The notes beneath the pieces were generated by a model. It saw only the letters and a program-made list of their open reading frames with translations. It was not told where the DNA came from and did no database searches. A stretch of DNA of 5,553 bases from Candidatus Zhuqueibacterota bacterium (lineage in GTDB: Bacteria; SM23-31), in contig JADFON010000156.1 in assembly GCA_022562855.1 (NCBI GenBank), positions 1-5,553 of the forward strand. Direction: 5' to 3'. Both the position numbers and the translations under genes were made by a program. This document shows, piece by piece, positions 1-5,553 of the stretch (position 1 is the stretch's first letter; each line of letters starts with the position of its first letter).

Positions 1-1218
1 GAGGGTTTTTCGTGTCGATACGACTGAAGCGTCTCCTTGAGAGGACGTTTGCGAAAATCCAGGTAAATCTTCCGGTTTTATGATCGATTGTGCGCCAAGC
101 GCAAATGCGCGTTCAATGCAGTTTTCAAGCTCTCTTACATTGCCTGGCCAGGAATATTCCATCATCATGTCCATTGCCTTTTGGTCGACCCTTTCTATCC
201 GGTTTTGGCTGCGGCTAAATTTCTTGATAAAGTGGCGCACTAATACGGGAATATCGTCTTTTCTCTCTCTTAAAGGAGGTAAGTCGATAAAAACCACATT
301 CAGCCTGTAAAATAAATCAATTCTGAATTCACCTTTGTCGACAGCTTTCAGCAGGTTTTTGTTTGTTGCGGCAATAATTCGGGCGTAAATTTTTTCGGTT
401 TCATTACTTCCAACGGGTCTTATCTCCCTTTCCTGCAGCGATCTTAATAGTTTTGTCTGCATCTGCAGAGGCAGTTCCCCTATTTCGTCGAAAAACAAAG
501 TACCGTCACCCGCCGCTTTCATCAAGCCGGTCTTTTTCTGGTGCGCTCCCGTAAAGGCGCCTTTTGTATGTCCAAAAAGTTCACTTTCTATCAGATTCGG
601 ACTGATAGAACCGCAATCGACGGGAATGAACATCTTTTTTGCCCGGCTGCCATTATAATGAATCGCCTTTGCAACCAGCTCTTTACCCGTTCCGCTTTCT
701 CCCTGGATCAATACCGTGCTATTCTGGTTTGCGACTTTTCCGATTATTGAAAACACTTGCTGCATTGGTACTGAGGCGCCTATGATGTTTTTGAATCTGT
801 GTTTATCTGATAACTGCTGCTTCAGCAATACATTTTCTTTTTTTAAATCATGAATTTCGGCAGTTTTTTCAACTTTAATAAATAATTGTTCACCATCAAT
901 CGGTTTGAGAATATAATCCGAAGCGCCAAGCTTCATTGCCCGGACTATCAACGAGACGTCCGAATGGGCGGTTAACATCAGTACGTCCGTTTTGATTTCT
1001 TTTTCTTTAATCTTTTTCAGCACCTCCAGACCATTAATATCCCCAAGCTGATAATCCAGCAATACTATGTCGCAATGGTGACTGTCGAGTATATCCAGCG
1101 CCTGTGCGCCGGAATCTGCGGTAAGAACATTAAAGCGGGTTTTGGAAAAGTAATTCTCCAACAGTAAAAGAATATCATCGTCGTCATCGACGCATAGAAT
1201 TGTGCTGTTTTTCTTCAT
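1..1218 (-). CDS. Sigma-54-dependent response regulator, NtrC class (C-terminus off the left edge)
   Basis: This is an activator of sigma-54 RNA polymerase controlled by phosphorylation from a sensor kinase, acting in the cytoplasm. The frame is open for 406 codons from the ATG at 1218 to the window edge without a stop. Residues 3-120 form a receiver domain: acidic run D11-D15, phospho-acceptor D55 in IVLLDYQ, T83 in MLTAH, and K105 in ILKP. A helical linker (about 121-140) leads to the AAA+ domain (about 144-375): Walker A GESGTGKE (173-180), the sigma-54 contact loop GAFTGA (220-225), Walker B GTLFFDEIGE (239-248), sensor I ATN (284-286), arginine-finger segment FRIDLFYRLNV (298-308) and sensor II WPGNVREL (357-364). 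All key residues are intact. The Fis-type HTH that would identify its targets is missing because the window ends. The start is supported by the receiver fold beginning immediately after it. No sensor kinase is visible; a cognate one may lie beyond the left edge. The family call is very firm; the specific regulon is unknown. Confidence 0.96.
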   Translation of the reverse strand, partial: MKKNSTILCVDDDDDILLLLENYFSKTRFNVLTADSGAQALDILDSHHCDIVLLDYQLGDINGLEVLKKIKEKEIKTDVLMLTAHSDVSLIVRAMKLGASDYILKPIDGEQLFIKVEKTAEIHDLKKENVLLKQQLSDKHRFKNIIGASVPMQQVFSIIGKVANQNSTVLIQGESGTGKELVAKAIHYNGSRAKKMFIPVDCGSISPNLIESELFGHTKGAFTGAHQKKTGLMKAAGDGTLFFDEIGELPLQMQTKLLRSLQEREIRPVGSNETEKIYARIIAATNKNLLKAVDKGEFRIDLFYRLNVVFIDLPPLRERKDDIPVLVRHFIKKFSRSQNRIERVDQKAMDMMMEYSWPGNVRELENCIERAFALGAQSIIKPEDLPGFSQTSSQGDASVVSTRKTL

Positions 1219-1280
1219 TTCTTTTTTGCCAAGAGAATTTTTTTCAGAGGTACAATAAAAGCCGGGTACAAAGAAGGTTT

Positions 1281-1294
1281 AAGTAATCTTACTT
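1281..1294. promoter_or_regulatory. 14-bp palindrome, possible operator of the regulator gene
   Basis: AAGTAATCTTACTT has two perfect 6-bp arms (AAGTAA/TTACTT) around a 2-bp centre. It lies 62 bp upstream of the regulator start, a plausible place for a dimeric regulator to bind. This is position and symmetry only; a 14-bp AT-rich palindrome can occur by chance. Confidence 0.25.
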
Positions 1295-1372
1295 CTCCCC
1301 GCCAACAAATAACGGGAATTATTTGAGACTCATGTATGTTTTTTGGTGTTAGACCGTCAATATATAAAAATA

Positions 1373-1388
1373 TATCAAAATATCAAAA
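1373..1388. repeat. Short tandem repeat (TATCAAAA)x2 in AT-rich DNA
   Basis: Two exact 8-bp units follow each other and a third partial unit (TAT) continues at 1389. They sit in the most AT-rich part of the divergent intergenic region (about 1361-1417). The stretch may be a flexible or bent upstream element or simple low-complexity drift; no function is claimed. Confidence 0.5.
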
Positions 1389-1692
1389 TATTCTTCCTTT
1401 AAATATCAATATTAAATTGAACCCGTATGGTAAAAAATGTGTATACATCTGATAACAAACTCCCGATATTACAATTACATACTCATTGACTCATAACCCG
1501 CTTTCCGAACGTGCCATCATCGATACCTGTAAAGTATAATTATTACCCAAATATTTTTTGGATTCTATGAATAATATAGAGTTGTAATTTGTATAGTATA
1601 CTTTGAATACCTACATGAAAATAAAACGGATGTTCATAGATAAATCTAATGTAGATATATCAAAAACCCATAAAAACGGAGTCAAAAAGAAT

Positions 1693-4203
1693 ATGCACAA
1701 AGCGCTGATAAAATATTCATTCTTCATTTTTATTGCCGGGATGCTATTGAGCGTCGATGTAAAGGCGCAACCTGATAGAAAATTCAATACAGCTAATCTT
1801 CAAATCGCGTTGCAGAAGTTTAATGTTCTCGGCAGCGTTCTCTATGTTGCGGCGCATCCGGATGACGAAAACACCGCCGTTTTGGCTTACTTATCCAGGG
1901 GCAAAAAATACAGGACCGCCTATCTCTCCGTTACGCGCGGTGACGGCGGACAGAACCTGATCGGACCGGAAAAAGGGGCTCAGATCGGGATAATCCGCAC
2001 CCAGGAGCTTCTTGAGGCACGAAAAATCGATGGAGCATCGCAGTTCTTCACGCGCGCTATAGATTTCGGTTATTCAAAATCCCGGTTAGAAACACTTGAA
2101 TTCTGGGGCAAGGATAAAATTTTGTCGGACATAGTCTGGATTATAAGAAAGCTTCAACCAGATGTAATTTTAACCCGTTTTTCTACAACCGGATCAAGCG
2201 GTCATGGTAATCACACAGCTTCCGGCTCATTAATACAAGAGGCGTTCGACGCAGCGGGAAACCCTAACATGTTTCCGGGACAGTTGGCGTACGTTGAGCC
2301 ATGGCAGGCAAAGAGATTATTCTGGAACAGCGGAGGCTTTGGCAGGAGGGGTGGAGGCAGAGGCGGTGCAAACAGCGGTTCAGTCAGGGTCAATATCGGC
2401 GAATACAACACACTGCTTGGTAAATCATATACTGAAATTTCCTCGGAAAGCCGGTCAATGCACAAGAGCCAGGGGTTCGGATCATCGGGCAGACGCGGCG
2501 AAAATTTCGATTCGTTTTCACTTGTCGACGGTGACCCGGTCAACAATAATTTATTCGACAGTATCAATACGTCATGGTCACGGGTTCCCGGCGGACAAAG
2601 AACCGGAGAAATAATGAACGGCGTAATTGCCTCATTCGATCCGTTAAACCCTTCCGGATCAATTCCACAACTGCTTGAAGCATACAGCGAACTGAACAAA
2701 CTCGATGAGAGTTATTGGGTGACCATAAAAAGACAGGAACTATTACAAATTATTCAAGCAAGTGCGGGACTCTGGATTGAAGCGATCGCAAACAACTTTT
2801 CGACCACACCGGGTGGCAGCTTCCAGGTGCGTACCACAATTGTAAACAGGTCGAATTTTCCTTTTACCGTTGAAAAAATCAGTTTTCCGGAAATTTCATT
2901 TGAGTCGGTTGAAAATATTCCCATTAGCAATAATAACCCGGTATCGATGAACAAAACGGTTCGAATTCCCGGCGATATTCCAATCTCTCAACCGTACTGG
3001 CTCAGGGAAACCCCGACGATCGGCGCTTTTACGGTCTCTGACCAAAGAATGATCGGACTGCCGGAAAATCCCCCTGCAATCACTGCGAATATAACCTTAC
3101 GGGGGGGAGGGGACAATATATTGGAATATTCCATTCCGGTTAAATACCGGTGGACCGACCGGGTAAGGGGGGAACTATACCGGAATATTGAAATCCGACC
3201 CGAAGTCACGCTTAATTTAGAGAACAACGTTGAGATATTTTCAAATGGCGGCGCAAAGGAAATAAAGGTAACTATCAAAAATAACACTTCGAATATTTCC
3301 GGAAATGTCAGACTTAACGGACCATCCAATTGGAGAATAAGCCCGGCGTCGATTCCTTTTTCAATTGCAGGCAGGTATGGCGAATCCCAGGTGACCTTTA
3401 ACGTAACCCCTCCAAATTCTTCCGGGGATGCAACCATAACGGCGGAGGCTGTCGTCGATGGAAGATCTTATGACAGGGCTATGGTAGAAATCGAATATTC
3501 ACACATCGGCAATCAAATTTTGTTTCCGGCAAGCAGTTTTAAAGCTGTGAAAATAAACCTTGAAAAAAGGGGAAGTAAAATCGGATATATAATGGGATCC
3601 GGGGACGAAATACCTGAAGCGTTACGTAACATCGGGTATGTAGTCAGCTTGTTAGATGACGAAGCGCTTGAGAGTGAGGATTTTTCCCAATTTGACGCAA
3701 TCGTTACAGGGGTAAGAGCTTACAACACACGTGAGAGACTGGTGCAGGTAAAATCCAGACTTATGGATTACGTAAACAGCGGCGGTACACTCGTTGTTCA
3801 GTATAATGTCACCAGAGGACTGTTAACACGGGATATTGGACCGTATCCCTTTACTATTGGGAGTGAAAGGGTTAGCGTAGAAGACGCTCCGGTTACTTTT
3901 ATGAATGCAGCTCACCAATTGCTGAATTTTCCGAATAAAATCACACAGGAAGATTTTGGCGGTTGGATACAGGAACGCGGTCTTTACTTTCCTTCACAGT
4001 GGGATGAACGGTATGAAACTGTTATTTCAAGTCACGACCCGGGCGAATCGGACAAGAAAGGGAGTATCCTGTTCACAAAGTTTGGAGACGGCGTCTTTAT
4101 TTATACCGGAATTTCATGGTTCAGAGAACTGCCCGCAGGTGTACCGGGCGCTTTTAGAATATTTGTCAACATGATCTCGGCGGGGAAATATAATGGCAAT
4201 TGA
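1693..4203 (+). CDS. Exported PIG-L (LmbE-like) family deacetylase with C-terminal GATase-like domain
   Basis: This is a predicted zinc-dependent N-deacetylase of the PIG-L/LmbE/MshB family, acting outside the cytoplasm on an unknown N-acylated (probably sugar) substrate. From the ATG at 1693 it has 836 residues. A signal peptide spans 1-25: basic MHKALIK, a hydrophobic core, and cleavage after VKA before Q26. The zinc site is AHPDDE (54-59; H55 and D58 as ligands, D57 as base) together with HGNH (H174), and the family motif TRGDGGQN is at 81-88. A Gly/Arg-rich tract (214-226) interrupts the catalytic region. Beta-rich segments follow, including one NEW3-like sandwich at about 506-600. Residues about 625-830 resemble a class I glutamine-amidotransferase/ThuA-like fold. 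The protein contains no cysteine, so that last domain cannot use a Cys nucleophile. The frame extends upstream to a TTG at 1603, but this would put 30 polar residues before the signal peptide; CGGAG at 1677-1681 supports the ATG at 1693. The small membrane gene follows directly. The family is certain; the substrate is not. Confidence 0.93.
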   Translation: MHKALIKYSFFIFIAGMLLSVDVKAQPDRKFNTANLQIALQKFNVLGSVLYVAAHPDDENTAVLAYLSRGKKYRTAYLSVTRGDGGQNLIGPEKGAQIGIIRTQELLEARKIDGASQFFTRAIDFGYSKSRLETLEFWGKDKILSDIVWIIRKLQPDVILTRFSTTGSSGHGNHTASGSLIQEAFDAAGNPNMFPGQLAYVEPWQAKRLFWNSGGFGRRGGGRGGANSGSVRVNIGEYNTLLGKSYTEISSESRSMHKSQGFGSSGRRGENFDSFSLVDGDPVNNNLFDSINTSWSRVPGGQRTGEIMNGVIASFDPLNPSGSIPQLLEAYSELNKLDESYWVTIKRQELLQIIQASAGLWIEAIANNFSTTPGGSFQVRTTIVNRSNFPFTVEKISFPEISFESVENIPISNNNPVSMNKTVRIPGDIPISQPYWLRETPTIGAFTVSDQRMIGLPENPPAITANITLRGGGDNILEYSIPVKYRWTDRVRGELYRNIEIRPEVTLNLENNVEIFSNGGAKEIKVTIKNNTSNISGNVRLNGPSNWRISPASIPFSIAGRYGESQVTFNVTPPNSSGDATITAEAVVDGRSYDRAMVEIEYSHIGNQILFPASSFKAVKINLEKRGSKIGYIMGSGDEIPEALRNIGYVVSLLDDEALESEDFSQFDAIVTGVRAYNTRERLVQVKSRLMDYVNSGGTLVVQYNVTRGLLTRDIGPYPFTIGSERVSVEDAPVTFMNAAHQLLNFPNKITQEDFGGWIQERGLYFPSQWDERYETVISSHDPGESDKKGSILFTKFGDGVFIYTGISWFRELPAGVPGAFRIFVNMISAGKYNGN

Positions 4204-4225
4204 TAGTGACAACAAGGATGATACC

Positions 4226-4339
4226 ATGGAAGAACCGCCACCGTTTTTTTCGTCATGGAATAAACTCTATTCGTTGGTATTTCTGAATTTAGTTGTCCTT
4301 ATCGTCCTGTTTTATGTATTTACGAAATTTTTTGATTAA
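4226..4339 (+). CDS. Small single-pass membrane protein between deacetylase and symporter
   Basis: The frame encodes a 37-residue protein from the ATG at 4226, or 48 residues from an ATG at 4193 that overlaps the deacetylase end by 11 bp. AAGGA at 4214-4218 lies 7 bases before the 4226 ATG, an ideal ribosome-binding spacing; the 4193 ATG has only GGGGA at 4182-4186. The shorter form is therefore preferred. It begins MEEPPPFFSSW, then NKLYSLVF, and a hydrophobic stretch of about 17 residues ending in LFYVFTKFFD. This is the layout of a cytosolic Pro-rich head followed by one membrane helix close to the C-terminus. From memory, similar short proteins with a PPxFxSW head and an LFYxFT tail occur beside SSS symporters in FCB-group genomes; this was not checked by search. 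A role as a small partner of the symporter, by analogy with other two-part sodium symporters, is inference. An ordinary gene caller could miss it because of its length. Confidence 0.75.
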   Translation: MEEPPPFFSSWNKLYSLVFLNLVVLIVLFYVFTKFFD

Positions 4340-4403
4340 TCGATTTTTGGGATTTTTATATTTCTTTCATCTACGTGTTTACTATCATAAAATTATCAAG
4401 GCA

Positions 4404-4447
4404 GAGATTGCCACGTCCTCCGCTTTACGGATTCCTCGCAATGACAG
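4404..4447. repeat. Interspersed palindromic (REP-like) repeat unit
   Basis: The unit opens with GAGATTGCCACGTC and closes with CCTCGCAATGACAG. Outer arms ATTGC (4407-4411) and GCAAT (4438-4442) pair, and an inner stem TCCG/CGGA closes a CTTTA loop (4419-4431). The GAGATTGC...CTCGCAATGAC pattern resembles a dispersed repeat class found in intergenic DNA of many bacterial genomes, usually as inverted pairs; that comparison is from memory. Only one good unit is present here, so dispersal in this genome cannot be shown from the window. Confidence 0.6.
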
Positions 4448-4464
4448 AAAGGTGTTGATAGTAC

Positions 4465-4553
4465 TTCTAAATAATGAACTGTCATTTTCCCTTAAGAGAT
4501 AACCACATGACGAGCGAAACCGAGACCCCCCCCTAATAAGGTGTTATTTAGAA
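4465..4553. repeat. 10-bp inverted repeat pair flanking a 69-bp segment
   Basis: TTCTAAATAA (4465-4474) and TTATTTAGAA (4544-4553) are exact reverse complements. The segment between them contains CTGTCATT (4479-4486), which pairs with AATGACAG (4440-4447) of the preceding repeat, then GAGCGAAACCGAG and a C8 run. It may be the decayed second half of a paired palindromic element, or chance pairing in AT-rich DNA. The right arm ends 8 bases before the symporter start and could hide its translation start region in a transcript hairpin. Confidence 0.4.
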
Positions 4554-4561
4554 TTTAGCTT

Positions 4562-5553
4562 ATGAGCGCAATTGACTGGATTGTATTAAGTTCATTTATA
4601 TTGTTTGTCGTTCTCTACGGGATATGGAAGACTCGCGGCAAAAAGGATATTAAAGCCTACCTTCTCGCGAATAGAGCAACCCCCTGGTATGCCGTAACGC
4701 TTTCGATGATGGCAACGCAGGCAAGCGCGATCACATTCCTGTCCACACCCGGTCAAGCGTATGATGACGGAATGAGGTTTGTACAATTCTATCTTGGTGT
4801 TCCGTTAGCAATGATCATTCTCTCCGCCACTGCGGTTCCAATTTTCCATAAATTAAAAGTCTACACTGCGTACGAATACTTAGAACAGAGGTTTGACCTC
4901 AAAAACCGTATTTTGGGGAGTGTCCTGTTTCTTGCACAAAGGGGATTAGCTGCGGGTTTCACGATCTTTGCGCCCGCTCTTATCATTTCTGTTCTCCTCG
5001 GATGGAATATCAACCTTACGATATTCATTATTGGCGGGCTTGTGATAACATATACCACAGTCGGAGGCACCGATGCGGTCAACAAGACCCATCTGCTGCA
5101 GATGATAATCATTACATTTGGAATGGCGTCGGTAGTCCTGATAATCTTTCGATTGCTGCCGCCGGATATATCCTTTCTCGATGCCACGACCATCGCCGGA
5201 AAAATGGGAAAACTGAATGCGATAACGTTTGATTTTGATTGGCGTGACCGGTATAATATCTGGTCGGGTTTGATAGGGGGTACGTTTCTCGCCCTTTCCT
5301 ATTTTGGCACCGACCAGTCGCAGGTACAACGGTATCTTGCGGGCAAATCGATAGCCCAAAGCAGGATTGCATTGCTGGTAAACGGTATCGTAAAAGTCCC
5401 GATGCAGTTTATCATATTATTTATCGGAGTAATGGTGTTTGTTTTTTACCAGTTTGTAACCCCTCCACTGTTTTTCAACTCGGTAGAAACGGATAATGTC
5501 AAGTCCAGCGTTTATTCCGCCGAATACCGGAACCTGGAAAACGAATACGAACT
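4562..5553 (+). CDS. Sodium/solute symporter, SSS family (C-terminus off the right edge)
   Basis: This is an inner-membrane transporter of the SSS (SLC5-like) family that uses the Na+ gradient for uptake of a small solute. The window shows 330 complete codons without a stop; full members are usually 500-600 residues. The ATG at 4562 is the first possible start after an in-frame TAG at 4556-4558; no good Shine-Dalgarno site precedes it. Visible features are a first helix (about 5-22), a helix with ATQASAITFLSTPG (51-64) matching the broken first core helix of the family, a helix pair at about 118-165, TVGGTDAVNKTHLLQ (166-180) matching the family GGxxAVxxTDxxQ signature, a helix to about 197, FGTDQSQVQRYLA (248-260) matching the DQ-VQRY signature, and a helix at about 270-298. 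After this comes a polar stretch rich in Glu, Asn and Tyr (from about 304) that runs off the window, probably a loop insertion. The helix sequence recalls monocarboxylate/vitamin (SLC5A6/8-like) members, but the substrate cannot be assigned. It is probably functionally tied to the deacetylase and small membrane protein upstream. Confidence 0.94.
   Translation, partial: MSAIDWIVLSSFILFVVLYGIWKTRGKKDIKAYLLANRATPWYAVTLSMMATQASAITFLSTPGQAYDDGMRFVQFYLGVPLAMIILSATAVPIFHKLKVYTAYEYLEQRFDLKNRILGSVLFLAQRGLAAGFTIFAPALIISVLLGWNINLTIFIIGGLVITYTTVGGTDAVNKTHLLQMIIITFGMASVVLIIFRLLPPDISFLDATTIAGKMGKLNAITFDFDWRDRYNIWSGLIGGTFLALSYFGTDQSQVQRYLAGKSIAQSRIALLVNGIVKVPMQFIILFIGVMVFVFYQFVTPPLFFNSVETDNVKSSVYSAEYRNLENEYE

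Larger units (their letters stand above)
1219..1692. other. Divergent intergenic region, AT-rich, no gene
   Basis: This stretch separates the minus-strand regulator from the plus-strand deacetylase and should hold promoters for both. No convincing ORF is present on either strand. Visible details are a 14-bp palindrome near the regulator, a TATCAAAA tandem pair, an isolated TATAAT hexamer at 1535-1540 without a good -35 partner, and a TATAGTATACT stretch at 1592-1602 that could be a -10 region. A GG-N10-GC scan by eye in the direction of either gene found no sigma-54 (-24/-12) promoter. Nothing resembling a riboswitch or tRNA was recognised. Confidence 0.7.
4340..4561. other. 222-bp gap with repeats inside the plus-strand block
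   Basis: This gap is long for genes on one strand that look functionally linked. It holds a palindromic repeat (4404-4447), further inverted arms, an AAGGTGTT direct repeat (4449-4456 and 4538-4545), and a run of eight C at 4526-4533. No clear intrinsic terminator or promoter was identified. A 69-codon open frame across 4293-4502 has no coding character and overlaps the small gene in another frame. Confidence 0.6.

Noticed and set aside
80-750. Two plus-strand open frames (80-310 and 541-750)
   Set aside because: They lie antisense to the NtrC-class regulator, whose frame is unbroken and carries all family motifs; their products look like no protein family.
1512-1540. Sigma-70 promoter with TATAAT at 1535-1540
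   Set aside because: The -10 hexamer is perfect, but the best -35 at correct spacing (TGCCAT) is poor, and such hexamers are expected in AT-rich DNA.
3101-3110. G7 run as a possible frameshift site in the deacetylase
   Set aside because: The reading frame is continuous through it with sensible beta-rich protein on both sides, so no slippage needs to be invoked.
2211-3437. Open frames on the minus strand (2211-2699, 2754-2954, 2988-3437) and a second plus frame (2294-2614)
   Set aside because: All overlap the deacetylase coding sequence in other frames and lack recognisable domains or ribosome-binding sites.
3956-4174. Plus-strand open frame inside the 3' end of the deacetylase
   Set aside because: It is a shadow in another frame; the deacetylase frame continues cleanly to 4203.
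4404-4447. CRISPR repeat or start of an array
   Set aside because: There is only one unit, with no regular spacer-repeat periodicity; it fits a dispersed palindromic element better.
4293-4502. 69-codon plus-strand frame across the gap after the micro-protein
   Set aside because: It starts inside the micro-protein in another frame and runs through the palindromic repeat; it has no coding character.
4592-5372. Several open frames opposite or out of frame with the symporter
   Set aside because: The symporter frame from 4562 has clear SSS signatures; the others are its shadows.

Overview
The window reads as one locus of a Gram-negative bacterium. It has a divergent layout: a sigma-54-type response regulator on the minus strand, cut by the left edge, and a plus-strand block of an exported PIG-L (LmbE-like) deacetylase, a very small membrane protein, and a sodium/solute symporter cut by the right edge. 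The large multidomain exported PIG-L protein, its placement beside an SSS-family symporter, an AT-rich non-coding background, and few strong Shine-Dalgarno sites all fit the FCB group (Bacteroidota, Ignavibacteriota, Calditrichota, Marinimicrobia and relatives). This placement is inferred from gene style only; there is no rRNA or other marker here to fix the taxon.

Positions 1-1218 (minus strand) encode an NtrC-class regulator: receiver domain, AAA+ domain with Walker A, GAFTGA and Walker B, and the start of the C-terminal part. Its DNA-binding HTH lies off the window. Positions 1219-1692 are a long AT-rich divergent intergenic region with no gene. It holds a 14-bp palindrome and a short tandem repeat.

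Positions 1693-4203 encode the deacetylase (836 residues from the preferred ATG), with a signal peptide, zinc site, beta-sandwich middle and a C-terminal class I glutamine-amidotransferase-like domain that has no cysteine. At 4193/4226-4339 a 37-48 residue single-pass membrane protein follows at once. A 222-base gap (4340-4561) carries a palindromic interspersed-type repeat and further inverted repeats. The symporter then begins at 4562 and continues past the end.

The likely joint role is envelope de-N-acetylation of some N-acylated sugar or glycoconjugate, coupled to Na+-driven uptake, with the small protein as a possible partner of the symporter. That coupling is inferred from gene order; the substrate cannot be read from the sequence. 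The regulator is divergent, and no sigma-54 promoter was found by eye in front of the deacetylase, so a regulatory link is unproven.
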